Below are positions 8,219 to 17,441 of a stretch of 64,000 nt of DNA, one piece after another. Below the pieces are notes generated by a model. It saw nothing but the letters and a program-made list of their open reading frames with translations. It did not search any database and was not told where the DNA came from. The DNA is from Mycolicibacterium phlei (lineage in GTDB: Bacteria; Actinomycetota; Actinomycetes; Mycobacteriales; Mycobacteriaceae). Positions within the stretch are counted from its first letter, which is position 1. Each line of letters starts with the position of its first letter. The DNA lies in contig NZ_CP014475.1 of NCBI RefSeq assembly GCF_001583415.1, positions 2,666,001 through 2,730,000 of the forward strand. Direction: 5' to 3'. The translations under genes and the position numbers were made by a program.

Positions 8219-9220
8219 TCAGCCGGTGATCAGTTCCCACAGTCCATCGGCGCCGGCGTCGAGCGCGGCGTCGGTGACGCGCTGGTCCCAGGAGCGCACC
8301 GAGCCGAACTCGCCGCGCCAGGCCAGCGCGGCCCGGGTGTACTCGTGCAGCCGGTGTTCGACGGTGGTGCCGATGGCACCGAACACCTGGTGGGCGTTGC
8401 GCACCACGGCCGAGGCGGCGTGGCCGACGCACGAGCGGGCCACCGCGATCCGGAACTCCAGGTTCGGTGCGGTCCAGTCGGAGTCCACCGCCGCGGTCAG
8501 CGCCGCCTCGGTGGTGGTGCGGGCCAGGGTGGCCTCGGCCGCGATGTCGGAGACCATGTGCTGGATGGCCTGGAACTTGGCCAGCGGGCGCCCGAACTGG
8601 GTGCGCGACGACGCGTGCTCCACCGCCAGCTCCAGCGTGGTGTCCAGCGCCGCGCACACCTGCAGGGCGCGGATCAGCGCGGACTTGAGCCGCAGCACCG
8701 CGACCACGTCGGCGGAGACCGCCGTGCCCGCCAACGCACCGACCTCGGCGGCGACGCTGTCGCGTGGCTCGCCGATCATGTTGGCGCCGGGGGTGATCCG
8801 CAGCGTCGAGGTCGGCACGTCGCAGAGCCGGTACTCGCCGTGGTACGGCCACAAAAGCACGACCCGGTCAGCGGCCGACGCCCACGGGACGGCGTTCGCC
8901 GTACCGGACTCGTCGAGGACGGCGACGGTGCGGGTGGCCTCGTCGACGGGTGCCCCGACCGCCTCGAGCAGCCAGCAGGCCAGCAGGTCGTGTTCGGGCA
9001 GCCCGATGCGCACGCCCGCACGCACCGCGGCCGCGGTCAGCTCGGCAGCCTCGCGCCAGCCCGCCCCGCTGCCGCCGCTCTCCTCGGTGCCGGTCAGCCG
9101 CGCCAGCCCCAGCTCGCGCAGCTGGGCCCACAGTTCGGGGCCGGCGGTGGGGCCGTGCGTCTCGCGGTGTTCGGCGAACACCGCGTTCATCATGGTGGTC
9201 AGTTCGGCGTCGACGCTCAT
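8219..9220 (-). CDS. Acyl-CoA dehydrogenase family protein, short subunit of a probable heteromeric pair
   Basis: A 333-residue acyl-CoA dehydrogenase-fold protein, shorter than the usual 380-400 residues. The C-terminal helical domain has the SSRTQFGRPLAKFQ motif and an AHQVFGAIGTT segment typical of FadE proteins. It overlaps the next acyl-CoA dehydrogenase gene by 4 bases (ATGA). Adjacent, unequal FadE genes in mycobacterial steroid clusters form alpha2beta2 enzymes that act on steroid-CoA thioesters (the ChsE type), so the two are likely subunits of one enzyme. That is inference from gene order and size. Confidence 0.85.
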   Translation of the reverse strand: MSVDAELTTMMNAVFAEHRETHGPTAGPELWAQLRELGLARLTGTEESGGSGAGWREAAELTAAAVRAGVRIGLPEHDLLACWLLEAVGAPVDEATRTVAVLDESGTANAVPWASAADRVVLLWPYHGEYRLCDVPTSTLRITPGANMIGEPRDSVAAEVGALAGTAVSADVVAVLRLKSALIRALQVCAALDTTLELAVEHASSRTQFGRPLAKFQAIQHMVSDIAAEATLARTTTEAALTAAVDSDWTAPNLEFRIAVARSCVGHAASAVVRNAHQVFGAIGTTVEHRLHEYTRAALAWRGEFGSVRSWDQRVTDAALDAGADGLWELITG

Positions 9221-10368
9221 CGCATCCCCAATCCGCGTGCGATCACCCCGCGCAGCACCTCGTTGGTGCCGCCGCGCAGCGTGAATCCGGGCCGTTGGTC
9301 CACCGCCGTGACGATCAGCTCGTCAACCTCCTGGGTGAGACCGCTGTCGTCGCCGCGGTACAGATCGGCGAAGTCGGCGATGTCACCCTCGGTGGTGGTG
9401 CCCAGCACCTTCACCACGGCGGCGGGCACGTCGGCGGGTTCGTGGCGTTCGAGTGCCCCGGCCACCGACATGGACATCTGGTGCAGCCCGGTGAGGCGCG
9501 CCACCAGCCGGCCCAGATCCGGGTCGCGGGGGATCCGCCCGCCGGCCATGCTGGCGGCGAGCTGGGGGAGCAGCACGAACGTCGACAGCAGCCGCTCCGG
9601 ACCGCTGCGCTCGAAGCTGAGCTCGGAGGTGACCTGCTGCCAGCCGTTGCCGATCTGCCCGAACACCATGTCGTCGGGCACGAACGCCTCGTCGAGGATC
9701 ACCTCGTTGAAGTGGTGGCGGCCGTTCATCGACACGATCGGGCGCACCTCGACACCCGGGCCGTCGAACCGGACGATGAACTGGCTCAGCCCGGCGTGCC
9801 GGTTCGCCGGGTCCACCGGTGCGGTGCGGGCCAGCACGATGAACGCGTGTGCCTTGTGTGCCCCGGAGGTCCACACCTTGGTTCCGCTCAGCCGCCAGCC
9901 GCCGTCGACCTGCACGGCGCGGGTGCGCACACTGGCCAGATCGGAGCCGGAGTCCGGTTCGCTCATGCCGATGCCGAAGAAGCACTGCCCGGCGGCGATC
10001 TTCGGCAGGAACTCGCGCTTCTGGGTTTCGGTGCCGTATTTCAGCAGCGACGGCACGATCTGGCGGTCGGCGATCCAGTGCGCGGCCACCGGTGCGCCCG
10101 CGGCCAGCAGCTCCTCGGTGACAACGAACCGGTCCAGAAATGAACGTCCCTGTCCGCCATATTCTTTCGGGACTGTCATGCCGAGCCAGCCGCGGGCGGC
10201 AAGGGCGGCGGTGAAGTCCTCGTCCCAGCTGGACAGCCACGCGTCGACGGCCGGGGTGCAGGCGCCCGCGGCGCGCTGTTCGGCCAGGAAGGCCCGGACC
10301 TCGGCGCGCAGCGCGGTGGCGTCGGCCGGTTCGCCGTCCAGTGGGGGGACCAGACGTGGGATCGCCAT
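9217..10368 (-). CDS. Acyl-CoA dehydrogenase, large subunit of a probable heteromeric pair
   Basis: A 383-residue acyl-CoA dehydrogenase with the full N-terminal, beta-barrel and C-terminal domains. Family motifs include GMSEPDSGSDLASV (FAD and substrate site), GTKVWTSGA and a C-terminal TLRGGTNEVLRG. The start ATG 10368 overlaps the stop of the enoyl-CoA hydratase gene by one base (TGATG); longer readings upstream are just antisense-like extension into that gene. It probably introduces the alpha-beta double bond in a CoA-activated ring or side-chain fragment, together with the 333-residue partner. Confidence 0.9.
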   Translation of the reverse strand: MAIPRLVPPLDGEPADATALRAEVRAFLAEQRAAGACTPAVDAWLSSWDEDFTAALAARGWLGMTVPKEYGGQGRSFLDRFVVTEELLAAGAPVAAHWIADRQIVPSLLKYGTETQKREFLPKIAAGQCFFGIGMSEPDSGSDLASVRTRAVQVDGGWRLSGTKVWTSGAHKAHAFIVLARTAPVDPANRHAGLSQFIVRFDGPGVEVRPIVSMNGRHHFNEVILDEAFVPDDMVFGQIGNGWQQVTSELSFERSGPERLLSTFVLLPQLAASMAGGRIPRDPDLGRLVARLTGLHQMSMSVAGALERHEPADVPAAVVKVLGTTTEGDIADFADLYRGDDSGLTQEVDELIVTAVDQRPGFTLRGGTNEVLRGVIARGLGMR

Positions 10369-11144
10369 CAGACGGTCCGCCATTTCTCGATGCGGCGCTC
10401 GTGCTCGCCGTCGTGGTGGGCCAGGGGTTGCATGGCGGCGGCCATCGCGAGCGTGGACTCCAGGCTGCCGGTGCGCGACTCCTGCAGCAGCCGCTTGGCC
10501 ATCCGCAGCGCGTGCGGGGGATTGGCCGCGATGCGCTGTGCGAGATCGTCTGCGGCGGTGAGCAGTTCGTCGTGCGGCACCACCCGGCTGACCAGACCCC
10601 ACGACAGCGCGGTGGCCGCGTCGATGCGGTCACCGGTGAAGGTCATCTCGGCGGCGCGCTCGTAGCCGATCGCGCGCTGCAGGAACCAGGTGCCGCCGTC
10701 GCCGGGCACCAGGCCCAGCTGCACGAAACTTTCGGCAAAGGACGCCTTCTCGGAGGCCACCCGGATGTCGCACATCATCGCCAGGTCGCATCCGGCGCCG
10801 ACCGCGGCACCGTTGACGGCGGCGATGAGCGGCACCTCCAGCCGCGCCAGCGCGCGGGGGATGCGCTGGATCCCGTCGACGTAGGCGTAGCGCTGCTCGA
10901 TGGCGTCGAGCCCGAACATGCCCTTACGGTCGGCCATCTCCTTGACGTTGCCGCCCGCGGAGAAGATCTTGCCTGCGCCGGTAAGGATCACCGCACCCAC
11001 ACCGGTGTCGGCGTTGGCCGCGCCGACGGCGGCCTCGAACGCGGCGATGAAGGCCTTGTCGGTGATGGCGTTGCCCGCGTGGGGGAGGTTGATCGTCCAG
11101 GTGCGAACCGCACCGGACTGCGTGACCAGCAGGGGGTCGGTCAT
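10368..11144 (-). CDS. Enoyl-CoA hydratase/isomerase (crotonase family)
   Basis: A crotonase-fold protein of 258 residues. It has the oxyanion-hole segments KIFSAGGNVKEM and AAVNGAAVGAGCDLAMMCDIR, and a C-terminal helix typical of EchA proteins. ATG 11144 is preferred because homologues usually begin MTD; an upstream GTG at 11165 overlaps the aldehyde dehydrogenase stop by four bases (GTGA) and is also credible. It follows the acyl-CoA dehydrogenase step in beta-oxidation logic. Substrate unknown. Confidence 0.88.
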   Translation of the reverse strand: MTDPLLVTQSGAVRTWTINLPHAGNAITDKAFIAAFEAAVGAANADTGVGAVILTGAGKIFSAGGNVKEMADRKGMFGLDAIEQRYAYVDGIQRIPRALARLEVPLIAAVNGAAVGAGCDLAMMCDIRVASEKASFAESFVQLGLVPGDGGTWFLQRAIGYERAAEMTFTGDRIDAATALSWGLVSRVVPHDELLTAADDLAQRIAANPPHALRMAKRLLQESRTGSLESTLAMAAAMQPLAHHDGEHERRIEKWRTV

Positions 11145-11161
11145 GTCTTGGCCTGCTCCGT

Positions 11162-12583
11162 TCACCGTAGCTGGAGAGACTTGATCTGAAGGTACTCCTC
11201 GAATCCGTAGCGGCCGAGTTCGCGGCCGACACCGGACTTCTTGTACCCGCCGAACGGCGCCGCCGGGTTGTAGCTACCGCCGTTGATGTCGATCTGCCCG
11301 GTCTGCACCTGGCGCGCGAACGCGATCGCGGTGTCGTCGTCGGCGGCCCACACCGCGCCGGACAGCCCGTACGGGGTGCCGTTGGCGATCTCGAGGGCCT
11401 CGTCGGTGTCGCGGAACGGGATGACCGCGAGCACCGGCCCGAACACCTCCTCCTGGCCGAGCTCGGAGTCCGGCGCCACATCGGCGAAGACGGTGGGCGC
11501 GACGAAGTAGCCCTTGTCGCGGATCTTCTCGGGTCCGCCGGTGACCAGCTTCGCGCCGTCGCGGGGTGCGCGTTCGATGTAGCCCAGCACGGTCTCGAAC
11601 TGCTTCTGCGACGCCGAGGGGCCGATGCGGGTGGCGGGATCCCACGGGTCGCCGACGGTGTACTTGGCCACCGCGGCCTCGGCGATCTCGAGTGCCTCGC
11701 TGTACCGGGACAGCGGCACCAGCATGCGGGTCCAGGCCATGCAGGTCTGGCCGCCGTTGAGGAACGCGTTGCCGACGCCGACCTTGACCGCGGTGGCCAG
11801 ATCGGCGCCGTCGAGGATCACGTTGGCGGACTTGCCGCCCAGCTCCAGCGCCACCTTCTTGACGTTGCCCGAGGCCAGCTCACCGACCCGGGTGCCGACC
11901 TCGGTGGACCCGGTGAAGGACACGAAGTCGACCTCGGGGTGCGCGGACATCCGTTCCCCGATCACGCTGCCCGGTCCGGAGACCAGGTTGACCACACCGG
12001 GCGGCAGACCGGCGTCGTCGAGCACCTCGACGAACTCGAACACCGACAGCGGCGCCTCGTTGCTGGGCTTGAGAACCACCGTGCAGCCGGCGGCGATCGC
12101 GGGCAACACCTTGGCGACCACCTGGTACAGCGGGTAGTTCCACGGGGTGATCGCCGCGACCACACCGTAGGGTTCGCGGACCACCAGCGAGTTGCCGATG
12201 CGTTCCTCGAACTCGAACGAGGCCAGGGCGTCGGCGAATCCGCGCGCCACGGCCAGCGGGACCTGGGTCTGCACGCTCTGGGAGATGCGGATCGGCGCGC
12301 CCATCTCGTGGGTGATGGTCTCGGCGATCTGCGGCAGCCGCTTCTCCATCGCGGTGATCACCGCGTCCAGGCGGCGCTGCCGTTCCTCGACGCTGATCAG
12401 CGGGTCGAAGGCGCGGCGGGCGGCGGCCACGGCGGCGTCGACGTCGGCCTCGGTGCCTGCGGGGACGTGTCCGATCACCTGTTCGGTGGCCGGGTCGACG
12501 ACGTCGATGGTGTCGGTACCTGCGGGGCTGACCCACTCACCGTCGATGTAGAGGGTGCTGCGTTCGTAGTTGTGGTCTGTCAC
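11162..12583 (-). CDS. Aldehyde dehydrogenase (NAD(P)-dependent)
   Basis: A 473-residue member of the ALDH superfamily. It shows the cofactor motif ITPWNYP, Lys172 in LKPSNEAP, FTGSTEVG, the general base Glu247 in LELGGKSAN, the nucleophile Cys281 in GGQTCMAW, and EEVFGPVL. All catalytic residues are present. It is placed between an alcohol dehydrogenase and an enoyl-CoA hydratase in the same operon. The pair probably converts a primary alcohol to a carboxylate, which the acyl-CoA ligase at 13827-15410 could then activate. Confidence 0.93.
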   Translation of the reverse strand: MTDHNYERSTLYIDGEWVSPAGTDTIDVVDPATEQVIGHVPAGTEADVDAAVAAARRAFDPLISVEERQRRLDAVITAMEKRLPQIAETITHEMGAPIRISQSVQTQVPLAVARGFADALASFEFEERIGNSLVVREPYGVVAAITPWNYPLYQVVAKVLPAIAAGCTVVLKPSNEAPLSVFEFVEVLDDAGLPPGVVNLVSGPGSVIGERMSAHPEVDFVSFTGSTEVGTRVGELASGNVKKVALELGGKSANVILDGADLATAVKVGVGNAFLNGGQTCMAWTRMLVPLSRYSEALEIAEAAVAKYTVGDPWDPATRIGPSASQKQFETVLGYIERAPRDGAKLVTGGPEKIRDKGYFVAPTVFADVAPDSELGQEEVFGPVLAVIPFRDTDEALEIANGTPYGLSGAVWAADDDTAIAFARQVQTGQIDINGGSYNPAAPFGGYKKSGVGRELGRYGFEEYLQIKSLQLR

Positions 12584-12620
12584 AGAGGCTCTTTCGGATT
12601 GAGGTCAGGGAACCCGGATA

Positions 12621-13736
12621 TCAGGGAACGATGCTGGCGCGGACGTCGCGCTTCTCCTCGGCGGCCGCGAACGCCTCGTTGATGTTCTCGAGGGTGTAGC
12701 AGGCGGCGGCCAGCCGGTCGAACGGCAGCCGGTCCTGGTACTCCTGCAGGAAGGCCAGGGCACGCGACAGTACCGCGGGGTCGTACAGCGAGACACCGAC
12801 CATGGTCTTGTTGGAGAACACGAACCGCGACGGGTCGAACTCGAATGTCTTGCCGATGTTGATGTTTCCGATCTCGACGTAGCGGCCGAACTGCGCCAGC
12901 AGCTTGAGGCCCTCGTCGATGGCCGACGGATGCCCGACGACCTCGACCACCACGTCGGCGCCCTGCCCGTCGGTGAGCCGGCGCACCGTCTTCACCCGGT
13001 CCTTGTCGGAGGTGGTGGTGATGTCGATGACCTCGTCGGCGCCGAAGGCGCGGGCCAGTTCCAGGCGTTCGGGCACCCCGTCGATGGCGATCACGGTCTT
13101 GGCGCCGCGGGCCTTGGCGACGGCGACCGCGTACAGGCCCAGCGCCCCCGCGCCCTGCACCACGACCGTCTCGCCGAGCTGCAGGTCGACCCGCTCCAGG
13201 CCGTACATCACCTGCGACAGCGCACAGTTGGCGCCGGCGGCGATCTCGTCGGAGACCGAGTCGGGCACCGTGTACAGCACCGCCCCGGCGGGCAGCAGAT
13301 AGAAGTCGGCGTAGCCACCGACGAAGTAGGGCGGCTCGTCGGCGCGGCCGAGCATGGCCATCTTCAGGTTCAGGCAGGCGTTGCGCCGGCCGGCCAGGCA
13401 GTTGCGGCAGGTGTGGCAGCAGAAGAAGTACGGGAACACCACCCGGGTGCCCACCTCCAGCGGGCGGCCGTCGGAGTCCTTGTCCACCCCGTCACCGAGA
13501 ACGGCCACCGTTCCGATCATCTCGTGGCCCAGCACGGTCGGCAGCTGACCACCCAGCCCGCGGGTGGCGAAGGTGCCGTGCCAGGCGTGCACGTCGGAGC
13601 CGCAGATGTTGGCGCGGGTCACCCGGATCAGGACCTCGCCGGGGCCGACCTCCGGAATCGGGACCGTCTGGATCTCGAACGGTTTTCCGGGTTCGTCGAA
13701 GCGCGCGATGCGCCCCGTGCCTGAGGCGAGCGTCAT
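12621..13736 (-). CDS. Zinc-dependent alcohol dehydrogenase (MDR family)
   Basis: A 371-residue medium-chain dehydrogenase. Catalytic zinc ligands are Cys45 (ICGSDVHAWH) and His71-Glu72 (GHEMIG). The structural zinc cysteines lie in FFCCHTCRNCLAGRRNAC (about 106-121). The Rossmann motif is QGAGALGLYA. It is the first gene of the operon running to 8219. Its promoter carries the operator at 13807-13821, a -10 TAGCCT at 13771-13776, and a leader with AAAGGAT before ATG 13736. Likely oxidises an alcohol formed in side-chain or ring processing. Confidence 0.92.
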   Translation of the reverse strand: MTLASGTGRIARFDEPGKPFEIQTVPIPEVGPGEVLIRVTRANICGSDVHAWHGTFATRGLGGQLPTVLGHEMIGTVAVLGDGVDKDSDGRPLEVGTRVVFPYFFCCHTCRNCLAGRRNACLNLKMAMLGRADEPPYFVGGYADFYLLPAGAVLYTVPDSVSDEIAAGANCALSQVMYGLERVDLQLGETVVVQGAGALGLYAVAVAKARGAKTVIAIDGVPERLELARAFGADEVIDITTTSDKDRVKTVRRLTDGQGADVVVEVVGHPSAIDEGLKLLAQFGRYVEIGNINIGKTFEFDPSRFVFSNKTMVGVSLYDPAVLSRALAFLQEYQDRLPFDRLAAACYTLENINEAFAAAEEKRDVRASIVP

Positions 13737-13806
13737 GAAGCGGGATCCTTTCGTCCGGTACTGCCCCCGCAGGCTAATTCCGTCCGCCGGTCGGAGACGT
13801 CCGCGA

Positions 13807-13821
13807 TCCCGCCCAGCGGGC
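13807..13821. promoter_or_regulatory. Island operator, site 4 (upstream of the alcohol dehydrogenase operon)
   Basis: TCCCGCCCAGCGGGC matches TCCCGNTNANCGGGA at 10 of 12 positions. The -10 hexamer TAGCCT (minus strand, 13771-13776) predicts a start near 13764, exactly 50 bases from the site centre at 13814. The site lies just outside the stop codon of the acyl-CoA ligase gene. Confidence 0.65.
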
Positions 13822-13826
13822 AGGTG

Positions 13827-15410
13827 TCAGCGCGCCCCGGAACTGTTCTCGGCAAACCGTTCCCGCAGTACCCGCTTGAGCAGCTTGCCGCTGGGGTTCT
13901 TGGGCAGCGAGTCGACGAAGAACACCTGCTTGGGGGTCTTGAAGCCGGCCAGGTGCTCGCGGCAGTGCCCCAGCAGATCGTCCTCACCGAGCGTCGCGCC
14001 GTCGCGGGTGACCACCGCCGCCACCACCGACTCCACCCAGGTCGGGTGGGGCAGGCCGAACACGGCGACCTCCTCGACGGCGGGATGGCGGTAGATGACC
14101 TCCTCGACCTCCCGGCTGGCGACGTTCTCGCCGCCGGTCTTGATCATGTCCTTCTTTCGGTCCACCACGTGCAGCAGACCGTGTTCGTCGTAGTAGCCGA
14201 GGTCACCGGAGTGGAACCAGCCGCCGCGGAACGCCTCGGCGGTCTTGGCCTCGTCGTCGAGGTAGCCGAGCATCAGATGCGGGCTGCGGTGGGCGATCTC
14301 ACCGACGGTCCCTGGCGGCACCGGATTGTTCTCGTCGTCGAGGATCGCGGTCTCGACGTTGACGGCCGGCCGGCCGGCGGCACCGGCGTGGGCATCCTGC
14401 TCGTCGGGCCCGAGCACCGACGCCAGCGGCGCCATCTCGGTCTGCCCGTAGAAGTTCCACAGCCTCAGGTTGGGCAGGCGCTCGCGCATCTCGGCCAGGA
14501 TCTCCACCGGCATCGCCGAGGCGCCGTAGTAGCCCTTGCGCAGGCTGGACAGGTCGACCTCGTCGAAGACGGGGCAGCGCAGCAGCGAGATCCACACCGT
14601 CGGCGGTGCGAAATAGTTTGTGACGCCGTACTTCTCGATGGTCCTCAGCACCGTCTCCGGCTCCGGCCGGGGAAGGATGATGCTGGTGGCGCCGAGGTAG
14701 ATGTCGGTGATCAGGAAGTTGTCCAGCTGCGCGCAGTGGTACAGCGGCAGCGAGTGGATCTCGACGTCGGTGCCCTCCATGCCGCCGGAGACGATGGAGC
14801 TGATGTAGTTGCCCATCAGGCTGCGGCTGGAGTGCATCGCGCCCTTCGGGCGGGACTCGGTTCCGCTGGTGTACATCAACCGGATCATCTGATCGTCGGC
14901 GACGTACGGGCTGGGCGCCGGGGAGGTGCTCTGCAGCCACTGGCTGAAGTCGGTCCAGCCGGCGGGCAGTGCCTGGCCGGGCAGCACCAGCGCGGCGGTG
15001 GTGGTGACCGATCCGCCGGCCCGCATCGCCGCCTCGGCCGTCGGCACCAGATCGGCCTCGACGACGAAGCCGCGGGCGCGGCTGTGACCGAGGATGTAGG
15101 CGATCTCCTCGGCGGTGAGCATGAAGTTGATCGGCACCAGCACCACACCGGCGCGGGCGGTGGCGAACGCCAGCACCGCGTACTGCCAGCAGTTGTGCGC
15201 CAGCACCGCCAGGCGATCTCCGACGCCGAAACCGTTGTCCTGCAGCGCGGCTGCGGCGCGGTCCACCTGGTGCTCGAATTCGGCGAACGTCAACTGCACG
15301 TCACCGTCGATGATGGCGGTCTTGTCGGGCAGGCGCCGGGCGGTCCGGCGTGGGATGTCTCCCAGAGCGTGACTGCGGGTGGCTGCCAGCACGGTCTCGA
15401 GATCTCGCAT
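13827..15410 (-). CDS. Acyl-CoA synthetase, AMP-forming (FadD family)
   Basis: A 527-residue adenylate-forming ligase. The phosphate-binding loop is at residues 180-192 (YTSGTESRPKGAM), a variant of the usual SGTTGxPKG. Later motifs include NFYGQTE, the HSGDLGYYDEHG hinge region and the C-terminal PKNPSGKLLKR with its catalytic lysine. ATG 15410 is chosen because a -10 TACAGT (15417-15422) lies 6 bases upstream and the operator centre lies 51 bases away, a leaderless arrangement. It would activate a carboxylate of the pathway as its CoA thioester. Longer upstream readings run into the promoter and are not credible. Confidence 0.92.
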   Translation of the reverse strand: MRDLETVLAATRSHALGDIPRRTARRLPDKTAIIDGDVQLTFAEFEHQVDRAAAALQDNGFGVGDRLAVLAHNCWQYAVLAFATARAGVVLVPINFMLTAEEIAYILGHSRARGFVVEADLVPTAEAAMRAGGSVTTTAALVLPGQALPAGWTDFSQWLQSTSPAPSPYVADDQMIRLMYTSGTESRPKGAMHSSRSLMGNYISSIVSGGMEGTDVEIHSLPLYHCAQLDNFLITDIYLGATSIILPRPEPETVLRTIEKYGVTNYFAPPTVWISLLRCPVFDEVDLSSLRKGYYGASAMPVEILAEMRERLPNLRLWNFYGQTEMAPLASVLGPDEQDAHAGAAGRPAVNVETAILDDENNPVPPGTVGEIAHRSPHLMLGYLDDEAKTAEAFRGGWFHSGDLGYYDEHGLLHVVDRKKDMIKTGGENVASREVEEVIYRHPAVEEVAVFGLPHPTWVESVVAAVVTRDGATLGEDDLLGHCREHLAGFKTPKQVFFVDSLPKNPSGKLLKRVLRERFAENSSGAR

Positions 15411-15453
15411 GTGCGGACTGTATGCGTGGTGGCGACGGGTGATCCAAGCCACG

Positions 15454-15468
15454 TCCCGCTCAGTAGAA
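15454..15468. promoter_or_regulatory. Island operator, site 5 (between fadD and BVMO gene)
   Basis: TCCCGCTCAGTAGAA matches TCCCGNTNANCGGGA at 9 of 12 positions; the left half is perfect. The centre (15461) is 51 bases from ATG 15410. On the plus strand a -10-like CATACT (15499-15504) predicts a start at about 15511, 50 bases away, with AAGGAGG then preceding ATG 15528. Confidence 0.6.
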
Positions 15469-15527
15469 GAGACGCCCACGCACCGTGGCCCGCGGACCCA
15501 TACTCGGCGAGCGAGCAAGGAGGATCG

Positions 15528-17441
15528 ATGACGACCGACGCACCTGCGATCACAGGAGTGGACCAGGAGGAGCTGCGGGCCAACCTGTCACAGGCCGACC
15601 CGGGGGTACTGCTCGCGGTTCTGGCGCAGTTGACCGGTGACCCGGCTGTGGTGGACCGCTTCGCGGCCCGGATCTCCCATCAGCCCGACCCGCCCGAGTA
15701 CGTGGGTGTGACCGATCCCGAGACCATGGCCGAACTGGTCGAGGCGGTCATCGGGGCCCTGGGCACACCGCGCGCCGCCGGTGCCCGGCCCGCCGACGAT
15801 CCGGAGCTGTTCGGGCGCATCGCGCCGATCGCGCTGGGCACCCCGGTGGACCGGGAGTATGTCGGGCTGCTGCTGGAACAGGGCGGTTTCCATCCGCCCC
15901 AGCCCGTGCTGCCGCGCACCGCGAAGCTGCCCGCCGATTTCAAGGTGGTGATCGTCGGCGCGGGCATGGCGGGCATGGCGGCCGCTCTGGAGCTGGCCGA
16001 CGCCGGAATCGACTACGAGATCATCGACCGCAACGACGAGGTCGGCGGAACCTGGTACACCACCGTCTATCCCGGAATCGGGGTGGACACCCCGTCGGCG
16101 TACTACTCGCTGTCGCGGGACATCAACGGTGACTGGTCGAGCTACTACCCGCAGGGCGACGAGTACGAGGAGTACCTCAAGGCCGTCGCCGACCGGAACC
16201 GGCTTCGCGAGCACATCCGGTTCAACACCGAGGTCGAGGCGCTCTGGTGGGACCAGGACCGCAGGCAGTGGCAGGTGCACACCGTCGACCGCGACGGCAC
16301 CCGCGAGACCAGCTGGGCCAACGTCGTCATTCCCGCCGCCGGCTACCTCAACCGGCCGCGCTGGCCCGAGATCGAGGGCCGCGACACCTTCGCGGGCGTC
16401 AGCATCCACTCCGCGGAGTGGGATCCGAGCCTGGACCTGCGCGGTAAGCGGGTCGCGATCATCGGCGCCGGCTGCACCGCGGTGCAGATCGTCGACGCGT
16501 GCGTCGACGAGGTTTCGCATCTGACGGTGTTCCAGCGCCAGCCGCACTGGGTCGCCCCGCGCAAGCGGCTGTCCGACGAGGTGCCCGAGCACCGCCGCTG
16601 GCTCAACAGCAACATCCCGTACTACGCCAACTGGAACCGGCTGAAGTCGTTCTGGGGGACCGCGGACAACAACTATCCGGTGATCATCCGGGATCCGGAG
16701 TGGGCGGCCGACCACCTGTCGATCTCCCCGGCCAACGACGCGCTGCTGAAGCTGTGCCTGGACTACATCGACCGGATGTTCGGCGCCGGCTCGGAGCTTG
16801 CCAAGAAGGTCACCCCGGACTTCGCGCCCTACGGCAAGCGCATCATCCGCGATCCGGGCGGCTACTACGCGGCCCTGACCCGCGAGCATGTCGACGTCGA
16901 GGCCAGCGAGCCCGCGAAGGTCAACGAACGCGGCATCGTCACCCAGGACGACCGCCAGATCGACCTCGACGTGATCATCTACGCGACGGGCTACTACCTG
17001 GACTTCCTGTCCACCGTGGACATCCGGGGCAGGGACGGTCTGCAGCTGAGCGAGGTGTGGGGCGACAACCCCAGTGCCTACCGCGGTGGTCTGGTGCCGG
17101 GGTTCCCGAACCTGTTCATCTCCTCGGCGCCCAATTACAGCCCGGGCCACGGCGCCGGACACAACTTCGGTGTCGAGGTGATGGTGCACTACGTGATGGA
17201 GTGCCTGCAGCTGATGGCGCAGCGTGAGGCGGCGACCATCGAGGTCACCCGGGAGGCGTTCGAGGACTACGTGCGTCAGATCGACGAGACCATGCAGAAG
17301 ACGGTCTGGTGCCACACCCCGACGGCGCACACCTACTACCGCTCCGGCGGCGGCCGGATCGTGACGGCGTTCCCGTTCCGGTTGATCGACGTGTGGAAGA
17401 GCCACCGTGCCCCCAACGAAGAGGATCTGGTGCTGGGATGA
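15528..17441 (+). CDS. Baeyer-Villiger flavin monooxygenase with N-terminal extension (HAPMO-like)
   Basis: A 637-residue type I Baeyer-Villiger monooxygenase. The FAD motif IVGAGMAGMAAALELADAG is at about 142-160, the fingerprint FAGVSIHSAEWD (FxGxxxHxxxW) is at 288-299, and the NADPH motif IIGAGCTAVQI follows. About 135 residues precede the FAD domain, as in 4-hydroxyacetophenone monooxygenase. ATG 15528 has AAGGAGG 5 bases upstream. The reaction is insertion of one oxygen next to a ketone to give an ester or lactone; in this setting a ring ketone is the obvious candidate. It is coupled by ATGA overlap to an SDR. Confidence 0.92.
   Translation: MTTDAPAITGVDQEELRANLSQADPGVLLAVLAQLTGDPAVVDRFAARISHQPDPPEYVGVTDPETMAELVEAVIGALGTPRAAGARPADDPELFGRIAPIALGTPVDREYVGLLLEQGGFHPPQPVLPRTAKLPADFKVVIVGAGMAGMAAALELADAGIDYEIIDRNDEVGGTWYTTVYPGIGVDTPSAYYSLSRDINGDWSSYYPQGDEYEEYLKAVADRNRLREHIRFNTEVEALWWDQDRRQWQVHTVDRDGTRETSWANVVIPAAGYLNRPRWPEIEGRDTFAGVSIHSAEWDPSLDLRGKRVAIIGAGCTAVQIVDACVDEVSHLTVFQRQPHWVAPRKRLSDEVPEHRRWLNSNIPYYANWNRLKSFWGTADNNYPVIIRDPEWAADHLSISPANDALLKLCLDYIDRMFGAGSELAKKVTPDFAPYGKRIIRDPGGYYAALTREHVDVEASEPAKVNERGIVTQDDRQIDLDVIIYATGYYLDFLSTVDIRGRDGLQLSEVWGDNPSAYRGGLVPGFPNLFISSAPNYSPGHGAGHNFGVEVMVHYVMECLQLMAQREAATIEVTREAFEDYVRQIDETMQKTVWCHTPTAHTYYRSGGGRIVTAFPFRLIDVWKSHRAPNEEDLVLG

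Noticed and set aside
5826..13828. Identical 13-mer GACACCTGCCCGC (minus strand) at 5826-5838 and 13816-13828
   Set aside because: It overlaps both operators, but is absent from the other eight, and one copy reaches into the stop of fadD. Probably coincidence in GC-rich DNA.
13824..15527. Very long plus-strand reading frame running from 13824 into the BVMO gene (1205 residues in total)
   Set aside because: The first 1.7 kb is antisense to the acyl-CoA ligase, which has all family motifs. The BVMO has a clear ribosome-binding site and start at 15528. The long frame is an effect of high GC.
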